Source: Rhodococcus rhodnii
Lineage (GTDB): Bacteria > Actinomycetota > Actinomycetes > Mycobacteriales > Pseudonocardiaceae
Direction of reading: 5' to 3'
Assembly: GCA_000720375.1 (NCBI GenBank)
Contig: JOAA01000012.1
Location: 1-64,000, forward strand
DNA: 64,000 nt
This document shows positions 49,098 to 57,916 of this stretch, piece by piece. A program made the translations under genes and the position numbers. A model generated the notes under the pieces. That model was not told where the DNA came from. It was given only the letters and a program-made list of their open reading frames with translations, and searched no databases. Each line of letters starts with the position of its first letter. Positions within the stretch are counted from its first letter, which is position 1.

Positions 49098-52000
49098 ATG
49101 GCCAGAGCTGCGAGAGGCGGTCAGCCGGATCCGTGGGCAGCAGCTGATCAGGCGGAATTCCGGCAGGGATTGCGCGATCTGATCCGCTGGGCGGGATACG
49201 GCTCGTTGCAGCGACTCGAAGTGGGCGCGGCCGGCCGCGGTACGAGCATGCCGGTGTCGACGGCGAATCGGGCGCTGAACAACGACCGATTGCCGACCGC
49301 GGAGTTCGTCGAACGAATCGCGCAGGCGTGCGGTGTTCCAGCACAGCCGTGGCTCTCGGCTCGCGACGCGTTGGCAGATCGGCCGTACCTGCGCGACGCG
49401 CAACCACCTGAGCCCAAGCAGGACAGCGTTTGCCCGTATCCCGGCTTGGCGGCTTTCACCTCCGACCAGGCGCAGTGGTTTTTCGGGCGTGAGGAAACCA
49501 CGGCCGACCTGCTCGATCAGCTGACGGCGGCGAACGGTCCGCTCCTGGTCTCGGGCCCCTCGGGCACGGGCAAATCGTCCCTGTTGCACGCCGGTTTGCT
49601 GCCCGCGTTGCGGGCGGGCAGGCTCCCTGGCTCGGCGCAATGGTCCTGCACGGCCTTTACGCCGTCCGCCAAGCCTCCGGTGAAGCTCGCGGAATGCGAC
49701 TTGGTGGTGGTCGACCAGTTCGAGGAGATCTTCACCCTCTGCGCTGACGAGGCACAGCGCCGGGAATTCATCGAAACCCTGTGCGCCCATCCCAGGGTCG
49801 TCCTGGGCATGCGCGCCGATTTCCTCGGGCATTGCGCGGCGTATCCCGGATTGATCAGAGCGTTGAAACACGGGCAGGTGCTGCTCGGCCCGATGACCGA
49901 CGAGCAGTTGCGCGCGGCGATGGAGAAACCCGCTGCGGCGGCAGGCCTTGAACTGCAGCCAGGCCTGGTCGAAGTGGTACTTGGCGATCTTGGCGGTGGC
50001 GCCTTGCCATTGCTGGCGCACACGTTGATGGCGACGTGGCGGCATCGTTGTGGCCGGATGCTCACCATCGAGGGATACCGGCTCACGGGTGGCGTCGCGG
50101 GCGCGGTGGCCAAAACGGCTGAACGGGCCTATCAACGGCTTAGTGCCGAGCAGCAAGAGCGCACAAGAACCTTGATGTCACGGATGATCCAGTTCGGTGA
50201 CGGCAACGCTGACACTCGCAGGCAGCTCGACCGGGCCCGGCTGACCGACGAAGACCAGGAAGTGCTGGACGCACTGGTCGACGCCCGTCTTGTCACGGCC
50301 CATGAGTCCACTGTGGTGCTCGTGCACGAGGCGATCCTGCAGGCCTGGCCGAGATTGCGGGACTGGATCCAAGCCGACCGTGCCCGCTTGCTGGTCGAAC
50401 AGCGTCTGCTGGAAGCGGCCGAAGCATGGGAACGAGACGGCCGCCACGATTCGGATCTGTACCGAGGCCATCGGCTCGCAGCGGTGTTGGAGCTGCCGAA
50501 CCCGCCTGCCAAGGAGTTCGTGCACGCGAGCGTGGAGCTTGAACGCGCCGAGCAGCGGGCCGCGGCCCGGCGGACAAGGCGGCTAAGGCAAATGGTCGCG
50601 GTGCTCAGTTGTCTGGTGCTCATCGCGGCGGCGATGACGGTGATCACGGTCGTGTCCAGACAGGACATCGCGGCGCAGCGAGACATCGGTGTGTCACGGC
50701 AGGTCGCCAGCACGGCAATCGCCTTGCGCAGCGCTGATCTCCCATTGGCAGGGCAACTGGCCGTGGCGGCGTACAGGCTGCTCCCGACCGCCGAAGCGCG
50801 AGGCGCCGTGATGACGACATTGGCCAACCTCGCCCCGGTCGACCATGTCGATGTCAGCAGCGGGGACGCTGTCCAAACCGTGGCGTTCAGCCAGGACCGG
50901 AGGTACCTCGTGTCGGCCAGCAGGGACGGCTACGCCCGTGTCTGGCCGCTCAGCGATCCGCCCAGCCTCGCGGTGACCCCGTTCGAACTGCCCAAACACC
51001 CCTCTCAAGTGCGGTCCGCGGTGTTCGATCCCACCAGCAGGTACCTCGCGACCTCGAGTATGGACACCGCTGTGCGGATCTGGTCGGCGAAGGACCTCGG
51101 TCCAGGAGCGGCACCCATGCTGATCCTCAAGGGGCCCAAGGGCGAGCGGGGACCGTTGGCGTTCAACGAAGACGGCACGTTGCTTGTCGCCGGCAGCCAA
51201 TCAGGCAGGAACGTGGCGCTCTGGGACCTCGCTCGCCCGGACGAACCCATCGCCACGTTCGGGGACCACCGGCGGGACGTCATCGCGGTCGCGTTCAGCA
51301 AAGCCGGACGACTGGTCGCGACCGTCGGCGCCGACGGATCGGTGAAACTGTGGAACCTCGCCGACCCGCGAAACCCGATCCTCTTGTGGCACCACAACCG
51401 CAACGCCGGACCTGTCCCCGCGGTCGCGTTCGGCAAGTCGGATCGCCTGCTGGTGACCGGAAACGAGGACACCTCCGTCACACTATGGGATGTCCCCACA
51501 GGGGAGATGCTGGCCACACTCAGCGGCCACTTCGGCACGGTCTACGGCGTCGCGTTCGACCCGGAAGGGCGCCTGCTGGCCACGGCGACGACGGACACGG
51601 TGGCTCGGATCTGGGACGTCAGCGATCCCAGGAACCCGAAGAGCTGGGCGGCGCCGCTCGCGGGCGACGCGGACAACATCTACTCGGTGGCGTTCCACCC
51701 GAGCGGACGCACACTCGCGTCGTCCAGCTTCGGCCAGTCAGTCAGGTTGTGGGACACCGACATCGAACGCGCCGTGTCGAGAATCTGCCTGATGACGCCG
51801 ACCATCTCCCGAGCACAGTGGGCCGATCACCTCTCCGACTACCCCTACGAACCACCTTGCCCCACACGACATGTACCGGCACCGGTGAGCACGGACAGTT
51901 CCAGTTCGACGCTCACGGCGTTCCACAGCGGAAAGTGCCTCCTCAGCAGGACGGTTCCTGCCGCTGAGGCGACACCCGTGCAGCAGTTCCGCTGTACTGG

Positions 52001-52346
52001 ACCGCATGCGGTCCAGTGGGCGTTCGTCAAAACGGGGACCGAGTACCGGATCCGCAATACGGCAACGAACATGTGCCTCGATTCGCGGCCCGACGAACGC
52101 ATGATCGGCGGCGCGAATCTCGTCGCCCAACGGAAGTGCGCGGATGTCCCGAGTCAGATGTGGACAGTGAAGGTGACCGGCCGGACCGATGAGCTGCTCG
52201 AGACACAGATCGAACAGCGCTCGTCACAGCGATGCCTGGACGTCAACCACGCCAACGCCTTGGACGGCGCCCACGCCATCCTCTGGCAGTGCGCGGCGAA
52301 CGCCGCCAACCAGGTGTTTCGGGTGTCGGAGACGGCACTACATTAG
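49098..52346 (+). CDS. nSTAND ATPase with HTH-like N-terminus, transmembrane helix, WD40 repeats and C-terminal ricin domain
   Basis: A 1082-residue STAND-type protein. Residues 1-90 resemble an XRE-like helix-turn-helix (FRQGLRDLIRWAGYG and VERIAQACGV). The nSTAND1 ATPase (about 115-480) has Walker A GPSGTGKS at 153-160 and Walker B LVVVDQFEEIF near 203-213. A single transmembrane helix lies at about 499-519. At least six WD40 repeats follow (about 575-905, with VRIW, ALWD, VKLW, VTLWD, ARIWD and VRLWD ends). Residues 935-1082 are a ricin-type trefoil with QWAF, MWTV and NQVF (QxW-like) repeats. The topology would place ATPase inside and WD40-ricin outside the cell. A lectin on a STAND sensor is unusual; a role in signalling, development or defence is inference. 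Confidence 0.88.
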   Translation: MARAARGGQPDPWAAADQAEFRQGLRDLIRWAGYGSLQRLEVGAAGRGTSMPVSTANRALNNDRLPTAEFVERIAQACGVPAQPWLSARDALADRPYLRDAQPPEPKQDSVCPYPGLAAFTSDQAQWFFGREETTADLLDQLTAANGPLLVSGPSGTGKSSLLHAGLLPALRAGRLPGSAQWSCTAFTPSAKPPVKLAECDLVVVDQFEEIFTLCADEAQRREFIETLCAHPRVVLGMRADFLGHCAAYPGLIRALKHGQVLLGPMTDEQLRAAMEKPAAAAGLELQPGLVEVVLGDLGGGALPLLAHTLMATWRHRCGRMLTIEGYRLTGGVAGAVAKTAERAYQRLSAEQQERTRTLMSRMIQFGDGNADTRRQLDRARLTDEDQEVLDALVDARLVTAHESTVVLVHEAILQAWPRLRDWIQADRARLLVEQRLLEAAEAWERDGRHDSDLYRGHRLAAVLELPNPPAKEFVHASVELERAEQRAAARRTRRLRQMVAVLSCLVLIAAAMTVITVVSRQDIAAQRDIGVSRQVASTAIALRSADLPLAGQLAVAAYRLLPTAEARGAVMTTLANLAPVDHVDVSSGDAVQTVAFSQDRRYLVSASRDGYARVWPLSDPPSLAVTPFELPKHPSQVRSAVFDPTSRYLATSSMDTAVRIWSAKDLGPGAAPMLILKGPKGERGPLAFNEDGTLLVAGSQSGRNVALWDLARPDEPIATFGDHRRDVIAVAFSKAGRLVATVGADGSVKLWNLADPRNPILLWHHNRNAGPVPAVAFGKSDRLLVTGNEDTSVTLWDVPTGEMLATLSGHFGTVYGVAFDPEGRLLATATTDTVARIWDVSDPRNPKSWAAPLAGDADNIYSVAFHPSGRTLASSSFGQSVRLWDTDIERAVSRICLMTPTISRAQWADHLSDYPYEPPCPTRHVPAPVSTDSSSSTLTAFHSGKCLLSRTVPAAEATPVQQFRCTGPHAVQWAFVKTGTEYRIRNTATNMCLDSRPDERMIGGANLVAQRKCADVPSQMWTVKVTGRTDELLETQIEQRSSQRCLDVNHANALDGAHAILWQCAANAANQVFRVSETALH

Positions 52347-52350
52347 ACCT

Positions 52351-52935
52351 GTGACGAGATACGCCCGGCTGGTGACCGAGTTGCTGGCGCCGTGGATCTG
52401 GGTTTTCGGGCTGCCGTTCGTGGTCGCCGCGCAAGCGACCCGTGACTTGGGCCAGACGTTGTTGTGGGGCGCGGTCGTCGGCATCACCGGCTCCTTGATC
52501 CCGATGGCGGTCGTCCTTCGCGGCGTCAAACAGGGCAAGTACGACAGTCACCACGTGACCATCAGGGAACACCGGCTGATCCCGTTCCTGGTCACGATCG
52601 TCTCGGTCGGCAGCGGCTGGCTGATCCTCGGCCTCGGTGGGGCGCCGCCGCAGATGCTCGCGCTGTCGGTCAGCTTGTTCGTGAGTCTGCTGGTGATGCT
52701 GGGGATCACGTTCGGGTTGTCGTGGAAAGTCTCGATGCACTCGGGAGTGACCGCCGGGGCGATGGTCGTGCTGGCGGTGACGTTCGGGCCGTGGCTGGCG
52801 TTGGCGGTGGGGATTCTGGTGGCGCTGGTGGCGTGGTCCCGGGTGGCGCTCGGCGATCACACGACCGGCCAGGTCATCGGTGGCGTGCTGGTCGGCGCGG
52901 GTGTCGGCGGGATGCTTTTCTGGGCGCTCAGCTAA
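52351..52935 (+). CDS. PAP2-superfamily membrane protein
   Basis: A 194-residue membrane protein with about five transmembrane helices. It has a degenerate PAP2 signature: KVSMHSG in the PSGH position and SRVALGDHTTGQVIGG for the third motif (SRx5H). The first motif (KX6RP) is replaced by HHVTIREHRLIP, as in a common actinobacterial subgroup. It may dephosphorylate a lipid phosphate. GTG start 4 bp after the nSTAND stop, so it is probably cotranscribed. Confidence 0.75.
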   Translation: MTRYARLVTELLAPWIWVFGLPFVVAAQATRDLGQTLLWGAVVGITGSLIPMAVVLRGVKQGKYDSHHVTIREHRLIPFLVTIVSVGSGWLILGLGGAPPQMLALSVSLFVSLLVMLGITFGLSWKVSMHSGVTAGAMVVLAVTFGPWLALAVGILVALVAWSRVALGDHTTGQVIGGVLVGAGVGGMLFWALS

Positions 52936-52979
52936 AATCGGTCGCGAGAAACCTGACCGGCCCTGCACGATGCCGGATT

Positions 52980-53897
52980 ATGTTCATCAAGGGCCTGGAG
53001 TTGTCCCGCCGGTTCTACGCCGAGGCCGTGCAGCCGTTGGTGCGCAAGAATTTCGGGGACATGCCGCACACCGCTGCCCGGATCGGCACCGGCTCGGAGG
53101 TGCTGGGGTTCGACACCGAACGGTCGGCCGACCACGAATGGGGCCCGCGGCTACAGCTGTTCGTGCACCACAACGCGGCGGACATCAGCCAGATGCTGAG
53201 CGAACAGCTGCCCAAGACGTTCCTCGGCTATCCGACGAACTTCGAGGGCGGAGACCGTATCCGCAGCATGGCGCACACCGACGGACCGGTCCACCATCGC
53301 GTGGACGTCACGTCCCTCGGCGCCTGGTTCGACGAAAACCTCGGATTCGACCCGAGGGGACCGATCACCGACGACCACTGGCTCACCACCTCGACCCAGA
53401 CCCTGGCCGAAGTGACCGGCGGCGCGGTCTTCCACGATGGGCTCAACGAGTTGACCCAGGTCCGGGACCGGCTGCACTGGTACCCGGACCACATCTGGCG
53501 CGAGGTCCTGGCCCGGCACTGGCGACGGATCGCGAAGAAGGAAGCCTTCGTCGGCCGCTGCGGTGAAGTCGGCGACGAGGTGGGATCGGCGGTGGTCGCG
53601 GCGCGCCAGGTACGGCTCCTGATGAGGTTGTGCCTGCTCATGCATCGCCGCTACCCGCCGTACGCCAAGTGGCTGGGAAGTGCGTTCGCTCAGCTCCCGG
53701 TCGATATCGACTTCATGAGCGTGCTGACGGCGGCGACGTGGCGCGAGCGTGAGAACCACCTGGCGGTGGCGTACACGAAGGTCGCTGAGCTGCACAACGA
53801 GCTGAAACTGACCGAACCGCTTGATCCGGGCACCGGGCCGTACTACGAGCGGCCGTTCCAGGTCCTTAGGGCGGATCGGTTCGCCGACGCGCTTTAG
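52980..53897 (+). CDS. DUF4037 domain protein (nucleotidyltransferase-like)
   Basis: A 305-residue protein matching the DUF4037 family: FIKGLELSRRFYAEAVQPLV, then GTGSEVLGFDTERSADHEWGPRLQLFV, where GSE and the acidic DTERSADH stretch resemble a nucleotidyltransferase-type active site. The C-terminal part (WRRIAKKEAFVGRCGEVGDEVGS) is helical. The biochemical function is not established for the family. The ATG at 52980 is the first giving the conserved start, but the ribosome site is poor. It is 44 bp after the PAP2 gene and overlaps the convergent CHAT gene by 4 bp. Confidence 0.75.
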   Translation: MFIKGLELSRRFYAEAVQPLVRKNFGDMPHTAARIGTGSEVLGFDTERSADHEWGPRLQLFVHHNAADISQMLSEQLPKTFLGYPTNFEGGDRIRSMAHTDGPVHHRVDVTSLGAWFDENLGFDPRGPITDDHWLTTSTQTLAEVTGGAVFHDGLNELTQVRDRLHWYPDHIWREVLARHWRRIAKKEAFVGRCGEVGDEVGSAVVAARQVRLLMRLCLLMHRRYPPYAKWLGSAFAQLPVDIDFMSVLTAATWRERENHLAVAYTKVAELHNELKLTEPLDPGTGPYYERPFQVLRADRFADAL

Positions 53898-56800
53898 GCG
53901 CCGTGGTGCTGGTAGGCCGCCCACATGGACGGCAGATGCGGGATGTCCGCGCGTATCCCGCGTATTGCCTGGTGCATGGCCAGGGCGGAGTCGCTCGTGG
54001 TGGCCATCGCGCTGTAGAAGTCCGCCGCGATGAACGACGTGACCGAGTCCTTGATCTCCCACAACGTGCCGATCACGTGGGGATAGCCGGCCAGTTGGAA
54101 GGCTGTCGGCAGGTGGATCGGGTCGGCCGAGATCGCCGGCGTGCAGCACGCCGACAGGTAGGCCAGGCGCGCTCGCGTCAGCTGCACCGGGACCAGGCTG
54201 GCGATCCGCAGCGGCGCGTCGTCGAGGACCAGCGATGTTCCCGTGCCCTGGCAGGCGAAGTGGACGATCGCGCAGTTGTCTATGTGGGACAGCACATTGC
54301 CCCTGGTCGGCCAGTGCGCAGGCGTCGTCCCTTCGGCGTTGATCAGTAACGTCGAGTTGGGGACGCGCTGGCGGACGGCGTCAGCCTCGGCAACAGCGTG
54401 TGGGAGGTTGGCCACGATGAGCGCGTCGGTCACCGGGACGGGCAACGAGTAGTCCCTGGCGTGACCGAGGGCCTGGATCGTCGGTGTGTACGAGGAAATC
54501 ACGCGGTCCAGCACGGACTCGCCGTGGGAGTAGTGGTATCCGGCGGCGTGCAGTGGCAGCAGGCTCAGCGGGCCGTGGGCGACCCACCACATGCGCGGCC
54601 AGCCCGCTCGCGGCGTGTCCACGAAACCGAGGGCGCCCATGACCGGCGCCGCGGCGACGTCCCACAACCACTCGAGGATCGCGTGCAGGTGTTCCTGATT
54701 GGACGACTCCACCGCCGCGTGGAATTCCGCGACCCGTGCCGCGACCGCGCGGGGAGTCAGATGGGGCAACGGAACCGAGGTGATGCCTGAGGTCGTGACC
54801 AGGATGGCGTCGCTGCGGTATCTGCTGACGTTCAGCACGGCGATCGGCCCGTCCAGCGCCGCGGAAAGGTCGACCTCGACGGGCAGCAGGAACGTCTCGA
54901 AGCCTGGCAGCGCACGGATCGCGGCGAGCGTCGCGTCGAACGAGGCGGCGAGGCTCGCGCGGTCGGTGTGCCCGGCGGACAACGGGTCGGCGGGCAGGCT
55001 GAGCTGGTCGCGCAGATCGATGAACTGCCTGGCGAAGTCCGGGTACTCGGCGCGCAGGTCGACGACGTCCCCGCGGGTGCCGAGGGTTTGGCTGAGCCGT
55101 CCACCGTGGCCCAGTTCCAGCAGGCTCAACGCGCGGCTGGGCGATCCCGCGGCCAACGCGAGGGACGCGGCTTCGACTGCGAGGTCCTCGGGTTGCGACG
55201 GGGACAACGCGGCCACCCGGACCGCGGTCTCCATGAGGTTCGCGGCACGGCCTGGGCTCGAATCGGCGATCAGCGAACCCGCGGCCCAGCACGAATCGAC
55301 CACAATGGACGGTAGCGCGAGCGGAACCGAGGCGGATTCGACGAATCGCGTGAACGCCTCGTCCTGCTCGTCCGCTTCGAGCAGGAGATAGCCCAGGTCG
55401 GAGAGTCTTAAGGCGAGTTCGGTGTCGTGCGGATCGGTCGCCTGCACCGCGGCCCGGCTGAACGAGATCACCTCATCGAGATCCGAGGTCTCCCGCAGCA
55501 CCTGCGCGAGATCGACGAGAGACTGCGCGTTGTGCGGATCGGCGCTGTCCTCGGCGATCGCGAGCGCTTCGGTCAGGTCGGCCCGGATCCCGCGCAGGCG
55601 ATAGCGTTCCAGCAACGCGGGGCCGAGCGCAGGGCTGGCCGCGCCACGGAACGCGCTGATCGCGCCGTCGAGATCGGTGGCCGAGCCGGAGTGTTCGTAC
55701 CGGGCCAGCAGAACCTGACCGACCACAGTGGACACATGGGCGCGTTCGGTCAGCGGGACGACCGCGTGCGCCTCACGGGCGAGCGTGAGGGCCTGGTCCA
55801 GGTCGGCTTGGGTGCCGGTGCGTCCGTATCTCCGGAGCAGGGCCTGGGCGAGGTTGCTGAGGTGCTCGTGGTTGGCCTTCGTGGTGGCCACGGCTTCCCA
55901 GCCGGTCGCGATCGCCTCGTCCAGGTCGGCCAGCGCGCCGGATCGCTCGAACCGGCCCCGCAACGCGCCCATCAGATGCGCGAGCATCCGGGCCCGGTCG
56001 TTGCGTGCGGCGCCCGCGGCCGACCTGATCAAGCCGATGGCCTCGTCGAGGTCGGCGGGTTCGTTGAGCAGCGCGTACCGGCTCATCAACGCGGAGCCCA
56101 AGGTGTAGAGGTGCTCGGCTCGCGCGGGGTCGTCCTGGGTGGCGACCTCGACCGCTGCCTGTGCGGTGTCCAGGGCGCTCTGCAAATCCGCGGGCGCACC
56201 CGTCGACTCGTACAACACGTGCAGTGCCACCGCGAGATCGCCGAGCGTCGACGCGCTCGGGCGCGCCTCGACTGCGGCCCGTCCGTACCCGATGGACCGA
56301 TCCAAATCGGACCGATTACGGGCGTGCTCGAACCGAACCCGGAACGACGTGCACAACCCGGACACGGCCCGTACCCACTCGGGATGCCCGTGCGGGAACG
56401 CGTCCGCCGCCGTGAGGCCCGCGGCGATGGCCTCATCGAGATCGGCCGGGTCGCCGCTGGACTCGAAGCGTGTCAGCAAAGCGGTGCTCAGGTTGGACAA
56501 CAGCGCGGGCTGGCTGACCGCCGACCGGATCAGCGAGATCGCCTCGTCCAGATCCGGCTTGCTGCCCGACAGCTTGTACCGGCTGTACAGCGCGAGCCCA
56601 AGGACAGTGAGGCAGAGCGTCCGGCCGGGTTCGCCGCCCGCCATGCCACGCCGCGCGATCCCGATGGCCTCGGCGAGATCCTCGCGGCGTTGGCTGCGGC
56701 CGAACCGCAACCACAGGGACATCCCGAGGTTGTGCCGGTACGCGCTGAGGTTGGGATCCCCGCCGGACGCGGTCTCCAAGGCGTGGCGGCTCGTGGCGAT

Positions 56801-57034
56801 CGCGTGCTCGAGATCCTCGGTCGTACCGGCACGCTCGAACCGCAACCGCAGGGCGAGACTGAGATTGTGCAGGTACACGGGCCGGTCGAGGTCGTCGTGC
56901 GAGACCGAATCCGCGACCTGACGGCAAAGGTCGACCGCGGCATCGACCACGTCGAGGTCGGTACTGCCCTGTGCTTGACTGCTTTGGGCTTGATCAAGAT
57001 AGCTCAGGGCCTGCTCGACATGACTCGCCACCAC
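53894..57034 (-). CDS. TPR-repeat CHAT-domain protease
   Basis: A 1046-residue protein. Residues 1 to about 600 are TPR-like helical repeats with the recurring pattern G..ADLDEAI, about 12 units. Residues 680-1046 form a CHAT caspase-like peptidase domain. The catalytic dyad is intact: His925 in NCAIVHFACQG and Cys963 in LAYLSACCT. The DPIHLPTAFQLAGYPHVIGTLWEIKD segment typical of CHAT follows. CHAT proteases act in bacterial defence and programmed responses (for example gasdermin or Csx29 systems), although many actinobacterial TPR-CHAT proteins are uncharacterised. The GTG start at 57034 has a weak ribosome site. Two small genes lie upstream on the same strand. Confidence 0.88.
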   Translation of the reverse strand: MVASHVEQALSYLDQAQSSQAQGSTDLDVVDAAVDLCRQVADSVSHDDLDRPVYLHNLSLALRLRFERAGTTEDLEHAIATSRHALETASGGDPNLSAYRHNLGMSLWLRFGRSQRREDLAEAIGIARRGMAGGEPGRTLCLTVLGLALYSRYKLSGSKPDLDEAISLIRSAVSQPALLSNLSTALLTRFESSGDPADLDEAIAAGLTAADAFPHGHPEWVRAVSGLCTSFRVRFEHARNRSDLDRSIGYGRAAVEARPSASTLGDLAVALHVLYESTGAPADLQSALDTAQAAVEVATQDDPARAEHLYTLGSALMSRYALLNEPADLDEAIGLIRSAAGAARNDRARMLAHLMGALRGRFERSGALADLDEAIATGWEAVATTKANHEHLSNLAQALLRRYGRTGTQADLDQALTLAREAHAVVPLTERAHVSTVVGQVLLARYEHSGSATDLDGAISAFRGAASPALGPALLERYRLRGIRADLTEALAIAEDSADPHNAQSLVDLAQVLRETSDLDEVISFSRAAVQATDPHDTELALRLSDLGYLLLEADEQDEAFTRFVESASVPLALPSIVVDSCWAAGSLIADSSPGRAANLMETAVRVAALSPSQPEDLAVEAASLALAAGSPSRALSLLELGHGGRLSQTLGTRGDVVDLRAEYPDFARQFIDLRDQLSLPADPLSAGHTDRASLAASFDATLAAIRALPGFETFLLPVEVDLSAALDGPIAVLNVSRYRSDAILVTTSGITSVPLPHLTPRAVAARVAEFHAAVESSNQEHLHAILEWLWDVAAAPVMGALGFVDTPRAGWPRMWWVAHGPLSLLPLHAAGYHYSHGESVLDRVISSYTPTIQALGHARDYSLPVPVTDALIVANLPHAVAEADAVRQRVPNSTLLINAEGTTPAHWPTRGNVLSHIDNCAIVHFACQGTGTSLVLDDAPLRIASLVPVQLTRARLAYLSACCTPAISADPIHLPTAFQLAGYPHVIGTLWEIKDSVTSFIAADFYSAMATTSDSALAMHQAIRGIRADIPHLPSMWAAYQHHGA

Positions 57035-57104
57035 AGGTGCAAAAGGTACCTATAAAGGAGTCGAATCCGGTGTCAGGGGAGCCCTCCGGCGTGGTGCCCA
57101 AGCC

Positions 57105-57170
57105 GTGTCCACCTTTCCAGCACGCCGTGTCCTCCTTTCCGGCACACCGTGTCCACCACTCCGGCACCTC
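57105..57170. repeat. Three tandem 22-bp imperfect repeats
   Basis: Units at 57105, 57127 and 57149 share the pattern GTGTCC(A/T)CC-n-TCC(A/G)GCAC. The unit length of 22 bp is not a multiple of three, so they are not coding repeats. They lie in the 166-bp gap upstream of the CHAT protease gene and could be protein-binding iterons or a folded leader. Confidence 0.75.
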
Positions 57171-57200
57171 GAAATTCCCGCGCCCGCGCCGGTTCGGCGT

Positions 57201-57476
57201 TCACCGGCGTCGGTGGCCCTCGGGGTCCCGACTCGCGGCGATGTCGATGACCTTGCGCAACAGGTCCGACAACGCGGCGTCCGGCCGGTTGACGTATGAG
57301 TTCACGATCCCGGACTCGGCGGTGGCGGCGACCACGTGCCATCCGCCGTCGGTCGCTTCGAACTCCGCTTCGAACATCCCTTCACCCAGCCAACTGCGGT
57401 GGGCGAACAGTCGGCGGCCGACGGCATAGGTGGCCCAGCGGTAGTCCATGCCGGTGGGGTACATGCCACGCCGCAT
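57201..57476 (-). CDS. Small hypothetical protein upstream of CHAT protease
   Basis: A 91-residue predicted protein of no recognised family. It contains MDYRWATYAVGRRLFAHRSWLGEGMFEAEFEATDGGWHVVAATAESG, which looks like a compact alpha/beta fold, and a basic tail GHRRR. It starts 6 nt after the stop of a 32-codon gene and has no ribosome site of its own, so coupling is likely; ATG 57464 is an alternative start. It lies on the CHAT strand with 166 bp between them. Substrate or regulator of the protease is conceivable but unproven. Confidence 0.5.
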   Translation of the reverse strand: MRRGMYPTGMDYRWATYAVGRRLFAHRSWLGEGMFEAEFEATDGGWHVVAATAESGIVNSYVNRPDAALSDLLRKVIDIAASRDPEGHRRR

Positions 57477-57482
57477 GGTGTT

Positions 57483-57581
57483 TCACTGCTCGTCGGAGCT
57501 GGTGCCCTCGGGCGGTGGGATGTCGCGCGGAGAGATGATCGGCTTCAGGCGGCGCCGGTAGATGTTCTCGTCGATCTGCAT
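57483..57581 (-). CDS. 32-residue small protein
   Basis: A short reading frame, MQIDENIYRRRLKPIISPRD and then PPPEGTSSDEQ, with a reasonable AGAGGAC ribosome site. It is hydrophilic with a basic centre (YRRRLKP) and a Pro/acidic end. It is followed within 6 nt by the 91-residue gene, suggesting a coupled pair. No family is recognised. It could instead be a leader peptide. Confidence 0.4.
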   Translation of the reverse strand: MQIDENIYRRRLKPIISPRDIPPPEGTSSDEQ

Positions 57582-57916
57582 GTGTCCGTCCTCTGCTCCG
57601 TGTTCCCCTTGAAGTCTGGTGGTCTCCAGGTACTCGTCCGTTGCGGCCGACCTGATCTCTGTCGGAAGTGCCCGGAGTCGGGCTTGGGTCGGGTGCTTCT
57701 TGGCGTCCGAGCATCTGTTCCATCACGGGGTGAACAAAGGGTTCAACTCCGTGTTACTTCGCGCTAGACTCGCTCCACTTTTGTCGGAGCTGAGCAAAAG
57801 GTAGCCCGAGGTATTGGTACTTTTGGCGGATTGCGATACAAGTACCCCAGAATCCAGGGTTACGTGTGAGCTAGGGCACCTTAGTTCGGCTAGTTACCCA
57901 ACGAAGTGGAGCTGGT
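57582..57916. promoter_or_regulatory. Divergent intergenic region before the ROK-ABC sugar operon
   Basis: 335 bp without a convincing gene, more AT-rich than its surroundings. It should contain promoters for the small genes (minus) and the ROK operon (plus). The inverted repeat at 57816-57846 is the clearest element. Short open frames crossing it have no family resemblance. Confidence 0.55.
57816..57846. promoter_or_regulatory. Inverted repeat GGTACTT-N17-AAGTACC
   Basis: Perfect 7-bp arms, 70 bp upstream of the ROK regulator start. The position suits autoregulation of the sugar-transport operon by the ROK protein. Confidence 0.5.

Noticed and set aside
6998..52346. Shared ricin domains of the GH92 and nSTAND proteins as parts of one system
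   Set aside because: The trefoils are diverged from each other and ricin modules are common in secreted actinobacterial proteins; no other link between the loci.
55427..57055. 542-codon open frame on the plus strand over the TPR-CHAT gene
   Set aside because: The apparent periodicity is a mirror of the TPR repeats on the opposite strand; no family resemblance or ribosome site.
57105..57170. CRISPR array
   Set aside because: The three 22-bp units are directly adjacent with no spacers, and there are no cas genes.
57073..57342. 89-codon minus frame across the 22-bp tandem repeats
   Set aside because: Repeat length is not a multiple of three and the frame overlaps the better-supported 91-codon gene.
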